The notes under the pieces are model-generated. The model did no database searches and was not told where the DNA came from. It saw nothing but the letters and a program-made list of their open reading frames with translations. Both the position numbers and the translations under genes were made by a program. 64,000 nt of DNA from Paraflavitalea soli (GTDB lineage Bacteria > Bacteroidota > Bacteroidia > Chitinophagales > Chitinophagaceae), in NCBI RefSeq assembly GCF_003555545.1, contig NZ_CP032157.1, forward strand, positions 5,894,546 through 5,958,545, in the 5' to 3' direction. Shown one piece after another: positions 36,125 through 45,991 of this stretch. Position 1 is the stretch's first letter; every line of letters starts with the position of its first letter.

Positions 36125-37363
36125 CTAGTTATTACTGTAATAACACAAAGTGTTGGAATTATTCACATCGAATATTTTCCGGCTGTATAGCAGGATATCT
36201 TCACGGGTAACGGCAAAATACTTTTCCCGGTCGGTATTGAACAGGTCGGCATCACCCAGCAATTCATAGAAGGCCAGGTTGTTGGTACGTGTCATCACAC
36301 TCATGTCCTCAAAAGCAATCGACGATTCTGTTTTATTCTGGATCTTTGTAAGCTCTTTTTCAGTGATGCCATCCTTTTTGAGCTTCTCTAATTCTTCGTC
36401 CACGGCTTTTTCAGCATCTTCCATCTTTACGCCCTTTACCAACTTGCCTTCAATGGCCACCAGTCCTTTATCGACAGAGCCAAAATGATAGCATTCAATA
36501 TGGCTGAAGAGTTTCTTTTCCTTTACCAGGGATTGGAATAAGCGGGAAGAACCACCACCACCCAGTACTTCTGTAATGAGGTCGGCCACATAGTAGCCAT
36601 GGCTCATGCGGTCGTCCATATGCCAGCATTTGTATAAGGCGTCGAGGGGTACATCGGCCTTTACTTCCATGCGGCGCGGGGCGGTTTGGGGCAGTTCATC
36701 GGGAATGGAGCGAACATATTTCTCACCGGCCGGAATATCGGCAAACCATTTTTCCACCAGGGTTTTCACCTCGACTGTTTTTACGTTACCGCCCACTACG
36801 AGGATGGCATTCACAGGACGATAGTGCTTGAAGAAAAACTGTTTTACATCTTCCAGGGTGGCATTTTCAATATGGGACAATTCCTTTCCAATAGTCATCC
36901 AGCGATAAGGATGGTTGGGGTAAGCCATTTCGCGGAGTTTGAACCATACATCTCCATAAGGCTTGTTGATATAATGTTCTTTAAACTCTTCGGACACTAC
37001 TTTGCGCTGTACTTCCAGGCTCTTTTCATCAAAAGCCAGGGAGAGCAGGCGGTCGCTTTCCAGCCAGAGGGCAGTTTCCAGGTTTTCGGCAGGCAGCTGC
37101 ACATAATAATTGGTGACATCGTTGGTGGTATAGGCATTGTTCTCACCCCCAGCCATCTGAAGGGGTGTTTCGAAATCTTCGATATTGACAGAACCACCAA
37201 ACATTAGGTGCTCGAACAAGTGGGCAAAGCCTGTTTTGCCGGGGTCTTCATCACGGGCGCCTACATCGTACATTATATTCACGACGGCCATGGGGGTAGC
37301 TGCATCTTCATGTACTACTACGCGCAGCCCATTGGGCAAAGTAAACTTCTCAAATTGTATCAT
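36125..37363 (-). CDS. M16 family zinc peptidase, catalytic subunit
   Basis: This is a 412-aa zinc metallopeptidase. HLFEHLMF carries the inverted zinc motif HxxEH, and about 75 residues on, E-x-x-x-VSEEF supplies the third ligand region. LPNGLRVVVHEDAATPMAVVNIMYDVGARDE is the family's first strand pair. Without a signal peptide it likely acts in the cytoplasm or periplasm by an unknown route. It is the first gene of a two-gene unit with the HxxEH-less partner downstream, as in M16B heterodimers. Confidence 0.94.
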   Translation of the reverse strand: MIQFEKFTLPNGLRVVVHEDAATPMAVVNIMYDVGARDEDPGKTGFAHLFEHLMFGGSVNIEDFETPLQMAGGENNAYTTNDVTNYYVQLPAENLETALWLESDRLLSLAFDEKSLEVQRKVVSEEFKEHYINKPYGDVWFKLREMAYPNHPYRWMTIGKELSHIENATLEDVKQFFFKHYRPVNAILVVGGNVKTVEVKTLVEKWFADIPAGEKYVRSIPDELPQTAPRRMEVKADVPLDALYKCWHMDDRMSHGYYVADLITEVLGGGGSSRLFQSLVKEKKLFSHIECYHFGSVDKGLVAIEGKLVKGVKMEDAEKAVDEELEKLKKDGITEKELTKIQNKTESSIAFEDMSVMTRTNNLAFYELLGDADLFNTDREKYFAVTREDILLYSRKIFDVNNSNTLCYYSNN

Positions 37364-37714
37364 GGATTTTTTCCTTTCTTTTTACTCACAAACCGCATTG
37401 ACGATCATAGGTTTACGACTTAGCAATCCCATTATATGATTATCTGCGGGGGCTGTGAGGGGGACAGCAAATTAACGACAAGTTGGGGTATAATGTTTAA
37501 AACGCCCTAAGATTGGTCTGAAAAAGGGATAATTAATTCATTGTTAATGAGTTTGGGGTTTCGGGTTTTGAGTGTCGGGTTGCTCTGCGCTTTGAACTTG
37601 CTTACTTATTTCAAATTTACCGGTGAGATAAAAACTCCTGGGACAGCAGGAGATCCAATCTACAGCGAGCTCTATAATCTGAAGAACCCGAAACGCTGAA
37701 CCCGGAATGCGGAA
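37364..37714. other. 350-bp intergenic region, no gene
   Basis: No ORF with coding character is present. CTCCTG-GGACAG-CAGGAG near 37636-37653 is a small hairpin. Words such as GAACCCGAAACGCTGAACCCGGAATGCGGAAC near 37681-37713 are of the same degenerate phrase-repeat type seen elsewhere in this window. Confidence 0.5.
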
Positions 37715-38917
37715 CTATTTACCGGTGAGGATGTTTTTCACCTTCAGCGTGAGTACAATGGGGCCGCCTTCGCGGAGCACCAGTATTTTGAGCTTTTCGC
37801 CGGGGGTTTGCATGAGGTTTTTGTAGGTCTGAATATTCTTGCTGAAGTTGTTTTGTACAGCTACGATCAGGTCGTCGGGCTTGAATCCTGCCTGTTCTGC
37901 CGGTGAGCCGGGCATCACATCAATGACGAGTATCTCGCCTTCCACGACATACATGCCGAGACCGGTATAAGCATAGTCGAAAACATCTTTGAAATGGGAA
38001 TTGGGCATCATGTGTATCTCGGGGCGATCGTAATTGATGATGAGGTTGAAGCGGCGGAGCAGGTCATTACCGATCAGGCCACCCACAGATGGGTATTGGG
38101 TTACATTGTATTCATCGTCGAAAATATAGGTGGGTACGTTCCTGAACTTGTAGGGCCCCAGGCGCAGTTGTTTTACCACGCCCTGTTTCATGGGGGCTTT
38201 GCCGCCAAGGCCTTCGGCCTGGGTAGCATACCATTTACGACGCTTGCTTATCACGGCGCTGTCGTTGACAAAGTCGGAGGACATGAGGAAACACATGCCG
38301 GCGCCTGTATCAAAATAATAGCGGGCAGTGAGGTCGCGGGCATCCTTTACCTGCACGGTCAGCACAGGAATGAATTGTAACTGGGGTTTGAGCATAAAAC
38401 CACCGCGGGGGTACTTAATGGAGCCTTTTGTGAAAACATGGATCTTCGAGCTGTCGTAATCCACTTTTACAATGTAGCGGGATAAAAAGCTATAGCCGAT
38501 TATACCATCGATCTTTTCGCCATAGGCGCTGGTGAGGATATCATAATCGTTGATGTGAAAGTTGAGGCTGTCTACGGTAAGACCCGGCAGGCGCAGGGTT
38601 TGATTATAGGCAAAGCGCACCAGCATGCTGCCGGCAATACCGCGGATGGTGCGGTCACTGGGAACTGTTTTGAGCTTTATACCGGCTGCTGTAGTGGAAT
38701 CGAGGGAGATGCCGCCGCTGCCGGTATCGAGGATAAAAGTGAGTGAATCGGGAAACTGGCTCAATTTGGCCCTCAGGGTGATAATGCCACCGGTGAGCAT
38801 TCTGAAACCGAAGCTGGTAATGTGTTTGGCAGGGGCAGGTTCAAATACTTCCTGCGCAGGCAGGGAGATATGGGCTAAGGTTAGCAGTAGCAGTGTAGTA
38901 ATGGGGCGCAATCGCAT
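37715..38917 (-). CDS. retropepsin-like aspartyl protease with PDZ domain, secreted
   Basis: This is a 400-aa exported protein. A signal peptide (MRLRPITTLLLLTLAHISLPAQ) precedes two retropepsin-like halves. FILDTGSGGISLD holds the first catalytic Asp (about residue 64), and YYFDTGAGMCFLM the second (about 202), so both half-sites needed for activity sit in one chain. IDGIIGYSFLSRYIVKVDYDSSKI and VGGLIGNDLLRRFNLIINYD are the matching flap strands. The C-terminal 90 residues form a PDZ domain (VIDVMPGSPAEQAGFKPDDL). It is probably a periplasmic protease. It is transcribed alone. Confidence 0.92.
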   Translation of the reverse strand: MRLRPITTLLLLTLAHISLPAQEVFEPAPAKHITSFGFRMLTGGIITLRAKLSQFPDSLTFILDTGSGGISLDSTTAAGIKLKTVPSDRTIRGIAGSMLVRFAYNQTLRLPGLTVDSLNFHINDYDILTSAYGEKIDGIIGYSFLSRYIVKVDYDSSKIHVFTKGSIKYPRGGFMLKPQLQFIPVLTVQVKDARDLTARYYFDTGAGMCFLMSSDFVNDSAVISKRRKWYATQAEGLGGKAPMKQGVVKQLRLGPYKFRNVPTYIFDDEYNVTQYPSVGGLIGNDLLRRFNLIINYDRPEIHMMPNSHFKDVFDYAYTGLGMYVVEGEILVIDVMPGSPAEQAGFKPDDLIVAVQNNFSKNIQTYKNLMQTPGEKLKILVLREGGPIVLTLKVKNILTGK

Positions 38918-39087
38918 AGGCTATTTTACTAATTTTCCCGGGTATGCTATGGATTTGTCTGCGAATCACCGGTTTTGATGGACAAACGACATCTACCGGC
39001 AATCGTTATTTAAGTTAGTTGTTTTAATGGAAAAGATGGGGCGGTTGGAATAAAAAATAGTTGTTAGGGCTAAAACCGGGGGTTTAG

Positions 39088-39095
39088 TACTTTTG
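39088..39095 (+). promoter_or_regulatory. candidate -7 element for mqnC
   Basis: TACTTTTG fits TANNTTTG and lies 17 bp before the mqnC start codon. A TTG at 39061-39063 is the nearest -33 candidate, but the 24-bp spacing is longer than usual. Confidence 0.45.
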
Positions 39096-39112
39096 TTATT
39101 CAATGTGTTGTT

Positions 39113-40237
39113 ATGAAAACAGATGATCTCTACTCGAAAGCACTGCAGTTTGAATTCCTGAGCATTGAGGAAGGCATGCAATTATTTGAAGAAGCCCCCC
39201 TGACGGAACTGATGTATGTGGCGAATGAATTAAGGAAAAAGCAGGTCCCTTATAATAAAGTGACCTGGCAGATAGACCGGAATGTCAATACGACGAATGT
39301 TTGTACGGCCAACTGCAAATTCTGCAATTTCTACCGGATACCGGGGCATGCGGAAGCCTATATTACTGATATAGATACGTATAAAAAGAAAATTGAACAA
39401 ACCTTTCGCTGGGGAGGGGATCAGCTGCTGCTACAGGGAGGCCACCACCCCAAGCTGGGTTTACAGTTCTATGTAGACCTTTTCAGTGAATTGAAGTCGC
39501 TCTATCCACATTTGAAATTGCATACGCTGGGGCCACCCGAAATAGCACATATTACAAAATTGGAGAAATCGACCCACCGGGAAGTGCTGACAGCGCTGAA
39601 AGAAGCGGGCATGGACAGCCTGCCGGGGGCGGGAGCCGAAATACTGGTAGACCGGGTGCGACGGCTGATCTCGAAAGGGAAATGTGGTTCGCAGGAATGG
39701 CTTGACATTATGCACGAAGCGCATAAACTGGATATTACGACTTCGGCCACGATGATGTTTGGCCATGTGGAAACGCTGCGGGAGCGCTTTGAGCACCTGG
39801 TAAAGCTGCGGGAAGTACAGAGCCGCAAGCCAGCCACTGCCAAAGGATTCCTAGCCTTCATCCCCTGGACCTTCCAGGATGTAGATACGCTGCTTACGCG
39901 CATTCGTGGGGTACATAACCTTACCACGGCCGATGAATATATCCGCATGATCGCCATCAGCCGCATCATGCTGCCCAATGTAAAAAATATCCAAGCTTCC
40001 TGGCTTACGGTAGGAAAGCAAACGGCGCAGATATGCCTGCATGGCGGGGCCAACGATTTTGGCAGTATAATGCTGGAGGAAAATGTGGTGAGTGCCGCCG
40101 GGGCGCCGCACCGTTTTACCTATAAAAGTATTCAACAGGCTATCCGCGAAGCTGGTTTTGAACCGCAATTGCGCAACCAGCAATATGAATTCCGGGAAAT
40201 GCCGGCGATCATCGAAGAGCAGGTTATTGACTATTAA
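39113..40237 (+). CDS. mqnC: cyclic dehypoxanthinyl futalosine synthase
   Basis: This is a 374-aa radical SAM enzyme that cyclises dehypoxanthinyl futalosine in the futalosine route to menaquinone. The cluster-binding motif is Cys64-x3-Cys68-x2-Cys71 (NVCTANCKFCNFYR). Other family blocks are QLLLQGGHHPKLGLQFY, SLPGAGAEILVDRVRRLI, SATMMFGHVE and WLTVGKQTAQICLHGGANDFG. The length is normal for MqnC. No other menaquinone gene is adjacent. It shows that the host makes menaquinone by the futalosine pathway, as many Bacteroidota do. Confidence 0.96.
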   Translation: MKTDDLYSKALQFEFLSIEEGMQLFEEAPLTELMYVANELRKKQVPYNKVTWQIDRNVNTTNVCTANCKFCNFYRIPGHAEAYITDIDTYKKKIEQTFRWGGDQLLLQGGHHPKLGLQFYVDLFSELKSLYPHLKLHTLGPPEIAHITKLEKSTHREVLTALKEAGMDSLPGAGAEILVDRVRRLISKGKCGSQEWLDIMHEAHKLDITTSATMMFGHVETLRERFEHLVKLREVQSRKPATAKGFLAFIPWTFQDVDTLLTRIRGVHNLTTADEYIRMIAISRIMLPNVKNIQASWLTVGKQTAQICLHGGANDFGSIMLEENVVSAAGAPHRFTYKSIQQAIREAGFEPQLRNQQYEFREMPAIIEEQVIDY

Positions 40238-40284
40238 TTATTGATTACCGCCCATTTAGATACTTTAAAAATATAATATCAACA

Positions 40285-40316
40285 CCCCTTGCGGCTACCG
40301 CCAAGGGGTTATCTTT
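40285..40316 (+). terminator. terminator after mqnC
   Basis: CCCCTTG-CGG (40285-40294), loop CTA, CCG-C-CAAGGGG (40298-40308) form a 10-bp stem with one bulge, followed by TTATCTTT. It lies 47 bp past the mqnC stop. Confidence 0.8.
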
Positions 40317-40466
40317 ATAGTTATCCCCGTCAACCCCGTCTTTTATTTGATTTTTTACCAGTGATTTTACGGTAAATCACTTATTATATTAAAAAAAAGC
40401 ACCCGGGTATTCAATAGAAAGCATTGTTTTGCAGTTATTTATTGGCCGAATATCCCATTTAAAACC

Positions 40467-43400
40467 ATGAAGAATCCGTTCCGTAAGCTGATTCGTATTG
40501 CAATTGTGCTGTTGGCAACAGTTCTGTTGTTCAACTTCACGGGTTATTACCTGATCAATCTGCGGAGCCAGGAAAATGAGCAGCTTGTACAGGTAAACCG
40601 TGTTGCCAATGAGCAACGTATGCTGAGTCAGATCATCAGCAAAGATATTGTATTGCTAACGAGGCCCCGGCTAACCAATCCGGAGATCCAGGAGCTACGC
40701 CAGGAGTTGCAAACCTCCGTCGACACTTTTATCATCAACAACGATTTCCTGCAAGGAAAGGTCAATACGCTCTCGCACCAGCGTCAGTTTGAAATAAAAC
40801 AGCTTCACAACCACGCGCAGCTTCATTTTAAAGATATTATTAGCATCAGCCGGGATGTATTGAAAGCGGACAGCGGCTTGCTGAATGCCAACAGGCCTGC
40901 GTTCAGGCGGGATATCCTGCAAAAAGAAAAAAAGTACAGCCCGGTAATGGATAAGCTTGCCCACCATTATTCCAACATCATTTCGGAGAAAATGGGCGAG
41001 GCTTCCACGATCAATACAGGCAAGTTCATTTCGCTCATCGTGGCATTCATTTGCCTGGTATTCCTGGTACTGGAACCGCTGTTCCGGAGCAATCAACGGA
41101 ACTACGAAGAACTGCAGCTGGCAAAAAATGAACTGCAGAAAGAAAAGGCGTATTTCTCTTCGATCCTGAATTCGCAAACAAACTATGTTATACGGATTGA
41201 CAATGACGGCAATTTTACGTATGCCAACCCGCAGTTCCTCCAGGCATTTGGCTACCAGGAAAAGTTCCTGATGGGAGAGCCTTATTTCAACACGATCTAT
41301 CCCAAAGATCTCTACCGCTGCCAGCAAATGGCAGAGGACTGCTGGAAAAACCCCGGCAAGGTATTTAAGCTGCTCATCCGTAAACCGATACAGCAAACGA
41401 AAACGTTTCAATGGACAGAATGGGAGTTCATAGCGCTGCAAAATGAAAAAGGAACGCAGGAAATACAGGGTATCGGGGTAAATGTTACAGACAAGGTAAT
41501 GGCGGAACAGCTAAAAGAAGAGGCGATCCGCACTTCTTCGTATGCGATGACGTATGCGCGCATGGGTAGCTGGAAGCTGGATTTCTTCTCGCAGGAAATG
41601 ACGATGAGCAAAGAGTTTACCAGCCTGCTGGAACACGATGAGCAGGAAGAACTGACGATGACCTTTGAGCAGTTTATGCAGGAATACGTGGTACCGGAAG
41701 ACCATAACCAGGTGATCCGGGAGCTCACGAACTCGATCCACAACAAGTACAACCACGATTACGAGACCAATTTCAGCTGCCGGATCATTACCCGGAAAGG
41801 CAATGTCCGGTACCTCTACATCAGGGGTAAGATGGTGGATGCCACCAGCGGCTTTGGCATAGCGCAGGACATTACTACGCAAAAAGCAGCAGAACAGGCG
41901 CTGCAGCACAGTGAACAGCAGTTCCGCCTGCTGGCCGAACACTCTGAAGACATCATTACGGTGAACCAGCTCGATGGAAAGCTGGTGTACGTGTCGCCTT
42001 CGGTTCAAAAAACACTGGGCTTTTCTCCGGAAGAGGTACAAGGACATTCGGTGATGGAATACATTCATCCGGAAGATCAGTACAAGTTCCTGGAGCAGGA
42101 CGACAGGCCGGCATTAGCGGAACTGGAAAACCTGACGCTCCGTTACAGGATGCGCACCAAATCGGGAGACTATATCTGGCTGGAGAGCATCATCAAGCCG
42201 GTGCATGAAAAAGGGGCTGTAACCCGGCTGATCTGCACTTCCCGGAATATTACAGAACGCAAAAGGGCAGAAGCAGAACGGGAACAGTTGCTGGCAGAAG
42301 TAAAACAATCGGAAGAGTTATTGCGGACAGTGATCAACTCTACTCCGGACTGGATATTTATCAAAGACCTTGGGCACCGATTCCTGCTGGTAAACCAGGC
42401 TTTTGCGGATTCGATGCACCGCCTGCCACAGGATTTTATCGGTAAAGATGACATTGAAATAGGATTCCCGGAAGAAGTAGTAAAAGGTGATCCCGAAAAT
42501 GATATACGCGGTTTCTGGAATGACGACATTGAAGTAGTAAAAACGGGCAATGCCAAGTTTATACAGGAAGAGCCTTCTTCTATCAATGGAAAGGCTCAGG
42601 TGATGACAACGGTGAAAGTGCCGCTGCGCGATTCTGACGGGGCGGTATGGGGGGTGCTGGGATTTGCGCACAATATTACAGAGCAGAAGAAATCGGAAGA
42701 CCGTTTGCTGCACAAGGACCTGCTGCTGCAGGCGATGGCAGAAGCCACGCATCAGCTCATCAGCAACAATCACCTGGAAGAAGCGATCGGTGAAGCGATC
42801 CAGCTGCTGGGGATCAAGCTGCAGGTAAATTCGGTAAACGTGTACAGGAATGAATACAATTACCAGGAAGCCAAATGGTATTCTGACCAGTTATTGCATT
42901 GGGACAGTGCTACGGGAGAACTGTCGCACAAAGACCCCGCTTACCAGCGCCTGGTCTTGAATGAAGAAGCTGCCATTTTCAAAACATTGAAGAAAGAAGA
43001 ATTATACTGTGGTTATGTAAAAGACATTCCTGAAGAAGCAGACCGCGCTTATTTTGAAAAGATGAAGGTAAAGTCTGTAGCCATTGTTCCGATCTTCACC
43101 TTACACCAGTTTTGGGGTATTGTAGGGTTCAGTGACCGGGAGGAGCGGGACTGGACCATTCCCGAGTTTTCGATTTTACAATCTTTTGCCGCTACGCTGG
43201 CAGCGGCCATTGAACGCAAACAGATGGAGCAGGAGCTGGTACAGGCGAAGGATGCAGCAGAATCGGCCAGCCAGGCTAAAAGTGAATTCATGGCGAATAT
43301 GAGTCATGAGCTGCGTACGCCGATGAATGGCATTATCGGGTTTACGGACCTGGTGCTCACCACCGATCTGCAAAAGACTCAAAGGGATTACCTGGGCAAC

Positions 43401-44828
43401 GTGAAGAAATCGGCCAATGGCCTGCTCGATATTATCAATGACATTCTTGATTTCTCGAAGCTGGAAGCGGGCAAGTTACAGATAGACCATGTTCCCTTCA
43501 GGCTGGATGAACTGGTAGAAGAGACGGTGGACATCCTGATGGTAAAAGCATTTGAGAAAAACCTGGAACTGATCTGTTATATTGATCCGGAGCTGCCGGT
43601 GCAGTTTGGCGGTGATCCGGTACGGATCAGACAGGTGTTGGTGAACCTGCTGGGCAATGCCATTAAATTTACACCGCAGGGGGAAATACTTATTTCGCTG
43701 GTAAAGGCGGGCGGCATTTATCAAAAGAACGGCAAGCCCTATCTCGATATAGAGCTTTCGGTACGGGATACAGGTATTGGTATCTCGCCCAAAAAGCTGC
43801 GCAAGATATTTGAAAGCTTTACGCAGGCAGATTCTTCCACCACGCGCAAATACGGCGGTACGGGCCTGGGGCTTACGATCTCGAAAAGCCTGGCAGAACT
43901 GATGTATGGCAACCTTACAGTGAACAGTGAGCTTGGCCGTGGCAGCACATTCACGCTGCACCTTGCATTGGAAGTAGTAAAAGAACACGCACAGATAGCC
44001 TCGGAACATAAACCTCCTTTGCGCAAAGTGCTGGTGGTAGACGACAACGCCACGAATCGCTGGCTGATGCAGGATATCTTCCGTTATTTCAATATACCCT
44101 GCGAAATAGCGGGCAGCGGCAAGGAAGCGCTGATGATGATGGAACGGATGAAGGGAGCAGGAGAGCAGCTGGATCTTATTATTACGGATCATCATATGCC
44201 GGAAATGGATGGTATGCAACTGGTGAAGGAGCTGCAGCAACAGGCTTCCAGTATTACACAACCTACGATCCTGATGTTGTCATCGCTGGAAAGAAACCTG
44301 TTTCAGCACGAAGCGGATAAGCTGGGTATCAGGCAGATACTGACCAAACCGGTAAAGATGTATGAGCTGTACGCGATGTTAAGTTCGATGTTTATGCCGG
44401 GGCATGAGTCAAACAAACCGGACCTGTCGGTAACGAATGTGGAGCATATTACAGAAGCAGCCTCGATCATGGTAGTGGAAGATGACCCGATCAATATGTT
44501 GCTGATATCGGAAGTGTTGAAGAAAATGGGCTTTGATATCATCCGGGCCAACAATGGCAAAGAAGCATTGGAGGTCTTGCCGCACTACGATCCGGTTCTT
44601 ATTTTTATGGATGTGAATATGCCCGAAATGGATGGCTATACCACTACGCGGCATATCCGGGCCATGGGAGAACCTTATAACCACCTGCCTATTATAGCCT
44701 TGACGGCGGATGCGATGCAGGGGGACCGGGAGAAATGCCTGGCAGCGGGTATGGACGATTATATTTCCAAACCATTCCGTATTGAAGAGATCATAGGTGT
44801 GCTGAAAAACAGGACCTTGCTGGTGTAA
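40467..44828 (+). CDS. hybrid sensor histidine kinase/response regulator with multiple PAS domains
   Basis: This 1453-aa inner-membrane signalling protein has TM1 (about 10-30), a 150-residue periplasmic PilJ/NarX-like helical sensor ([23 protein letters not shown]), and TM2 (about 187-208). Four PAS domains follow (near 235-345, 360-475, 482-600, 610-750), then a GAF domain (about 755-925). The HisKA site is His947 ([13 protein letters not shown]), with HATPase up to about 1175. Two receiver domains follow with phosphoacceptors Asp1241 ([11 protein letters not shown]) and Asp1382 ([11 protein letters not shown]). There is no HPt or DNA-binding domain, so the output partner must be encoded elsewhere. 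It is probably monocistronic. Confidence 0.94.
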   Translation: MKNPFRKLIRIAIVLLATVLLFNFTGYYLINLRSQENEQLVQVNRVANEQRMLSQIISKDIVLLTRPRLTNPEIQELRQELQTSVDTFIINNDFLQGKVNTLSHQRQFEIKQLHNHAQLHFKDIISISRDVLKADSGLLNANRPAFRRDILQKEKKYSPVMDKLAHHYSNIISEKMGEASTINTGKFISLIVAFICLVFLVLEPLFRSNQRNYEELQLAKNELQKEKAYFSSILNSQTNYVIRIDNDGNFTYANPQFLQAFGYQEKFLMGEPYFNTIYPKDLYRCQQMAEDCWKNPGKVFKLLIRKPIQQTKTFQWTEWEFIALQNEKGTQEIQGIGVNVTDKVMAEQLKEEAIRTSSYAMTYARMGSWKLDFFSQEMTMSKEFTSLLEHDEQEELTMTFEQFMQEYVVPEDHNQVIRELTNSIHNKYNHDYETNFSCRIITRKGNVRYLYIRGKMVDATSGFGIAQDITTQKAAEQALQHSEQQFRLLAEHSEDIITVNQLDGKLVYVSPSVQKTLGFSPEEVQGHSVMEYIHPEDQYKFLEQDDRPALAELENLTLRYRMRTKSGDYIWLESIIKPVHEKGAVTRLICTSRNITERKRAEAEREQLLAEVKQSEELLRTVINSTPDWIFIKDLGHRFLLVNQAFADSMHRLPQDFIGKDDIEIGFPEEVVKGDPENDIRGFWNDDIEVVKTGNAKFIQEEPSSINGKAQVMTTVKVPLRDSDGAVWGVLGFAHNITEQKKSEDRLLHKDLLLQAMAEATHQLISNNHLEEAIGEAIQLLGIKLQVNSVNVYRNEYNYQEAKWYSDQLLHWDSATGELSHKDPAYQRLVLNEEAAIFKTLKKEELYCGYVKDIPEEADRAYFEKMKVKSVAIVPIFTLHQFWGIVGFSDREERDWTIPEFSILQSFAATLAAAIERKQMEQELVQAKDAAESASQAKSEFMANMSHELRTPMNGIIGFTDLVLTTDLQKTQRDYLGNVKKSANGLLDIINDILDFSKLEAGKLQIDHVPFRLDELVEETVDILMVKAFEKNLELICYIDPELPVQFGGDPVRIRQVLVNLLGNAIKFTPQGEILISLVKAGGIYQKNGKPYLDIELSVRDTGIGISPKKLRKIFESFTQADSSTTRKYGGTGLGLTISKSLAELMYGNLTVNSELGRGSTFTLHLALEVVKEHAQIASEHKPPLRKVLVVDDNATNRWLMQDIFRYFNIPCEIAGSGKEALMMMERMKGAGEQLDLIITDHHMPEMDGMQLVKELQQQASSITQPTILMLSSLERNLFQHEADKLGIRQILTKPVKMYELYAMLSSMFMPGHESNKPDLSVTNVEHITEAASIMVVEDDPINMLLISEVLKKMGFDIIRANNGKEALEVLPHYDPVLIFMDVNMPEMDGYTTTRHIRAMGEPYNHLPIIALTADAMQGDREKCLAAGMDDYISKPFRIEEIIGVLKNRTLLV

Positions 44829-44945
44829 TTCCGAATGTAGCATTTAGAATTTCGGATTGGCGGAATGCCGCTGATGCCATTATTTCTTTCTACTTACAAC
44901 TGCCAGAAAGGAATTACCGTCTTGGGTTTAATTAACATTAAACCG

Positions 44946-45233
44946 ATGAGCAAAACGATCTCCCAACCTTCTTTACTGATCTGTATTCTCATGGATCTCA
45001 TTGGTTATGCCTCCTACGCGCTGCCGGGACTGGGCGAGTTGGGAGATATCATATGGGCGCCTGTTTCTGCTATTATCTTCTATCGTATGTTCGGCGGTTG
45101 GAAAGGCGCTTTTGGCGGCCTGTTTAACTTCGTAGAGGAAATACTTCCGGGGCTCGATTTCATCCCCAGTTTTACGATCATGTGGGTATGGCAGCGGGGG
45201 AAGAAACCGGCAGTCGTGAGTCGGCAATCGTGA
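44946..45233 (+). CDS. small membrane protein
   Basis: This is a 95-aa protein from the start at 44946 (MSKTISQPSLLICILMDLIGYASYALPGLGELGDIIWAPVSA). Two hydrophobic segments (about 10-30 and 35-55) are joined by a loop with PGLGELGD, a pattern found in small Bacteroidota membrane proteins of unknown role. The frame open from 44865 begins inside non-coding repeat words and is rejected as start. The 13-mer AATTAACATTAAA, shared with the operator at 47519-47531, overlaps its upstream region. It points toward the two-component genes, tail to tail. Confidence 0.75.
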   Translation: MSKTISQPSLLICILMDLIGYASYALPGLGELGDIIWAPVSAIIFYRMFGGWKGAFGGLFNFVEEILPGLDFIPSFTIMWVWQRGKKPAVVSRQS

Positions 45234-45298
45234 ATCGGCAATGGTCGCTGACGTTGTAAATTGATAATTAAGCGTAGGTTTCTTTTTTTCTTTGTTTT

Positions 45299-45991
45299 TT
45301 AAGCAATAATAAATCTGTACCCTACTCCCTTGATGGTGATGATGGCAAGGCTATCGTCATCCTTCAGGTAGCCTCTTAATTTAGCAACGTATACATCGAG
45401 GTTGCGGGAATTAAAGAAGGAGTCATTGCCCCAGAGCAGGGTAAGAATGTCTTTGCGGTCAATGATCTTATCGCGGTTTTCGTACAACAATTTGAGTAAT
45501 TCACTCTCCCTGAAGGACAACTTGCGTTCTTCTTTTCCTACGATCAGGGTTTGACGGGTGAGGTGAAAGCGGAACCGTCCGAGTCTTACTTCATCCTGAC
45601 TACCATTGATGGGCTGGTTGTTTTGCCGGTAGCGCAAAGCATTGTCAATGCGAACGATCAATTCTTCCATACTGAATGGCTTGCGGATATAGTCGTTGCC
45701 CCCGGAGGTGAACCCTTTCACCAGGTCATCGGTCTGTGTTTTAGCGGTCAGGAAAATGATGGGCACTTTTTCATCAACGGCGCGTATTTCACCGGCCAGG
45801 GTAAAGCCGTCTTTATTGGGGAGCATTACATCCAGCACACATACGGCGGGGTTGATCCGTTTGAAGGTTTGCAATACATCGGCTCCATCGCTCTCCATCA
45901 CTACCTCATAACCCCGGCTTTCGAGGCTTTCCTTTACGATCTTGCCCAGGAATAACTCATCTTCTACATACAGTATTTTGGTTTTGCTCAT
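45299..45991 (-). CDS. OmpR/PhoB-family response regulator
   Basis: This is a 230-aa DNA-binding response regulator. The receiver domain has the acidic pair Glu10/Asp11, phosphoacceptor Asp54 (VCVLDVMLPNKDG) and Lys near 103 (YIRKPFSMEEL). A winged-helix effector follows (residues about 130-228: LTRQTLIVGKEERKLSFRES, NSFFNSRNLDVYVAKLRGYL, IKGVGYRFII). Its ATG overlaps the kinase stop by 4 bp (ATGA), so the two are translationally coupled. The two TTAAC-repeat operators at 47511 and 51592 are its most likely sites: OmpR-type regulators bind direct repeats about one helical turn apart. Confidence 0.95.
   Translation of the reverse strand: MSKTKILYVEDELFLGKIVKESLESRGYEVVMESDGADVLQTFKRINPAVCVLDVMLPNKDGFTLAGEIRAVDEKVPIIFLTAKTQTDDLVKGFTSGGNDYIRKPFSMEELIVRIDNALRYRQNNQPINGSQDEVRLGRFRFHLTRQTLIVGKEERKLSFRESELLKLLYENRDKIIDRKDILTLLWGNDSFFNSRNLDVYVAKLRGYLKDDDSLAIITIKGVGYRFIIA

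Noticed and set aside
37541-37556. ATTGTTAATGAG as a two-component operator near the aspartyl protease
   Set aside because: A single TTAAC-like word without the repeat spacing.
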